The position numbers and the translations under genes are program-made. Under the pieces are notes generated by a model. It was not told the DNA's origin and made no database searches. It saw nothing but the letters and a program-made list of their open reading frames with translations. A stretch of DNA of 64,000 bases from Desulfarculaceae bacterium (lineage in GTDB: Bacteria; Desulfobacterota; Desulfarculia; Desulfarculales; Desulfarculaceae). The stretch spans positions 1-64,000 of the forward strand of contig JAHLKT010000004.1 in NCBI GenBank assembly GCA_020444545.1, written 5' to 3'. Shown here piece after piece: positions 63,047 through 64,000 of the stretch (within the stretch, counting starts at the first letter, position 1; each line of letters begins with the position of its first letter).

Positions 63047-64000
63047 TTACTTATCCTCTTGGTCCTCGGCCGAGGTGGCTTCGGAGTCCACCTCCACTTG
63101 GTCCTCGCCGGTTTCCTTCTGGGCCAGGCCCTCCTTGAGCAGGGCGCCCAGGTTGCTGGTGGCGGCCTGGGTGGAGTTCACGTACTCGCTGTACACCTGA
63201 CGGTCGGCTTCCTCGTCCAGGCGGCGCATGCTCAGGCCGATCTTGCGCTCGCGGCGGTTGACGCTGACCACCTTGGCGTCGATGGTGTCGCCAACGTTGT
63301 ACATGCCCACCGGAGTCTTGATCTTCTCTTCGCTGATCTCGCTGACGTGCACCAGCCCCTCGACGCCCTCCTCCAGCTCCACGAACAGGCCGAAGTCGGT
63401 GACGTTGGTGATGACGCCCTGCACCCGGGTGCCCACCTGATACTTGGTGGGGATCTCCTCCCAGGGGTCGCCCTCGAGCTGCTTGATGCCCAGGGAGAAG
63501 CGCTCGTTCTCGCGGTCGATGTTGAGGACGATGGCCTGCACCTCGTCGCCCTTCTTATAGAGCTCGCCGGGGTGCTTGATGCGCTTGGTCCAGGAGATGT
63601 CGGAGATGTGCACCAGACCGTCGATGCCCTCGTCGATGCCGATGAACAGGCCGAAGTCGGTGATGTTCTTGATGCGGCCCTCGATGGTGGTGCCCACGGG
63701 GTACTTCTCGGCGATGACGTCCCAGGGGTTGGGCTCGACTTGCTTCATGCCCAGGCTGATGCGCTTCTGGTCCGGGCTGATGGAGAGCACCACCGCCTCC
63801 ACGTTGTCGCCCACGTTGACGATCTTGGAGGGATGGCGAACCTTGCGGGTCCAGCTCATCTCGGATACGTGGATCAGGCCCTCGATGCCCTCCTCCACCT
63901 CCACGAATGCGCCGTAGTCGGCTAGGCTCACCACCTTGCCCACGATGCGGGTGCCCACGGGGTAGCGGTCGGCCGCGTCGGTCCAGGGGTCGGACTTGAG
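63047..64000 (-). CDS. rpsA: 30S ribosomal protein S1 (C-terminal part, 5' end outside the window)
   Basis: The visible 317 codons run off the right edge. They contain three full S1 OB-fold repeats plus part of another, each with the pattern GxVxxxxDFGLFVxxxxGxxGLVHxSxxSW: VVSLADYGAFVEVEEGIEGL, IKNITDFGLFIGIDEGIDGL, and ITNVTDFGLFVELEEGVEGL. A short acidic tail ends the protein (about the last 30 residues). S1 brings mRNA to the 30S subunit. The frame is open to the window edge. Confidence 0.95.
   Translation of the reverse strand, partial: LKSDPWTDAADRYPVGTRIVGKVVSLADYGAFVEVEEGIEGLIHVSEMSWTRKVRHPSKIVNVGDNVEAVVLSISPDQKRISLGMKQVEPNPWDVIAEKYPVGTTIEGRIKNITDFGLFIGIDEGIDGLVHISDISWTKRIKHPGELYKKGDEVQAIVLNIDRENERFSLGIKQLEGDPWEEIPTKYQVGTRVQGVITNVTDFGLFVELEEGVEGLVHVSEISEEKIKTPVGMYNVGDTIDAKVVSVNRRERKIGLSMRRLDEEADRQVYSEYVNSTQAATSNLGALLKEGLAQKETGEDQVEVDSEATSAEDQEDK

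Overview
The window is GC-rich bacterial chromosome, roughly two-thirds G+C by eye, with tightly packed genes and many 4-base start/stop overlaps. The gene set suggests an anaerobic, sulfate-reducer-like member of the Desulfobacterota, perhaps near Desulfarculaceae. Supporting features are a periplasmic selenocysteine formate dehydrogenase (fdhA-fdhB-fdhE), an HndA/HndC-type NADH-linked flavoprotein pair, a UbiX/LpdD prenyl-FMN cassette beside a molybdenum-hydroxylase FAD subunit, cobalamin salvage, and a diheme cytochrome c. The taxon is inferred; no rRNA, tRNA, CRISPR array, transposase or prophage was seen.

Layout. 1-4.1 kb: molybdenum-hydroxylase FAD subunit (partial), ubiX and lpdD leftward; a ThiS/ThiF pair and a flavoprotein rightward. 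4.15-9.3 kb: a cobalamin riboswitch with its own terminator, then a secreted BtuF-CbiZ fusion and a BtuF/BtuC/BtuD-type transporter. 9.29-9.48 kb: a self-contained transcription unit for a 20-residue cysteine-tailed peptide. 9.5-12.35 kb: an operon of a DUF192 protein, a cysteine-rich orphan, a PqqD-fused radical SAM/SPASM protein, a cupin and a hotdog thioesterase. 12.7-14.3 kb: an ArsR regulator and a metal permease whose CSC motif has an in-frame UGA in place of the first Cys, followed by a near-ideal bacterial SECIS hairpin. 14.5-19.5 kb: cytochrome, threonine synthase, thioesterase, RlmH, a C45-type hydrolase and an autoregulated TetR. 19.6-24.2 kb: the formate dehydrogenase. 24.3-35 kb: housekeeping genes (ANTAR protein, NifU-like, PurC, Mdh, acyltransferase, HD protein, slipin, NfeD, UDG, CoaBC, lipoprotein, nitroreductase). 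35.2-41.2 kb: a peptide ABC transporter lacking ATPases, an AT-rich probably acquired gene, and small enzymes. 41.5-47 kb: an HTH-less LexA/UmuD-like protein, an amidohydrolase and a YhaO/YhaN (SbcDC-like) pair. 47-53.7 kb: MBL hydrolase, HndC/HndA, CobS-CobT-CobU and LolA. 53.9-64 kb: FtsK, PlsC, SSB, a glycosyltransferase, Sua5, a DHA2 pump, an EI24 protein, SppA and the C-terminal part of ribosomal protein S1.

How the parts connect. CbiZ plus CobU, CobT and CobS would let imported corrinoids be remodelled into cobalamin, with the uptake operon shut off by B12 through the riboswitch. Selenocysteine decoding, certain from fdhA, makes the UGA in the permease credible as a second selenoprotein. 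The most novel-looking parts are that permease, the orphan Cys-tailed peptide with the radical SAM operon beside it, and the secreted BtuF-CbiZ fusion.
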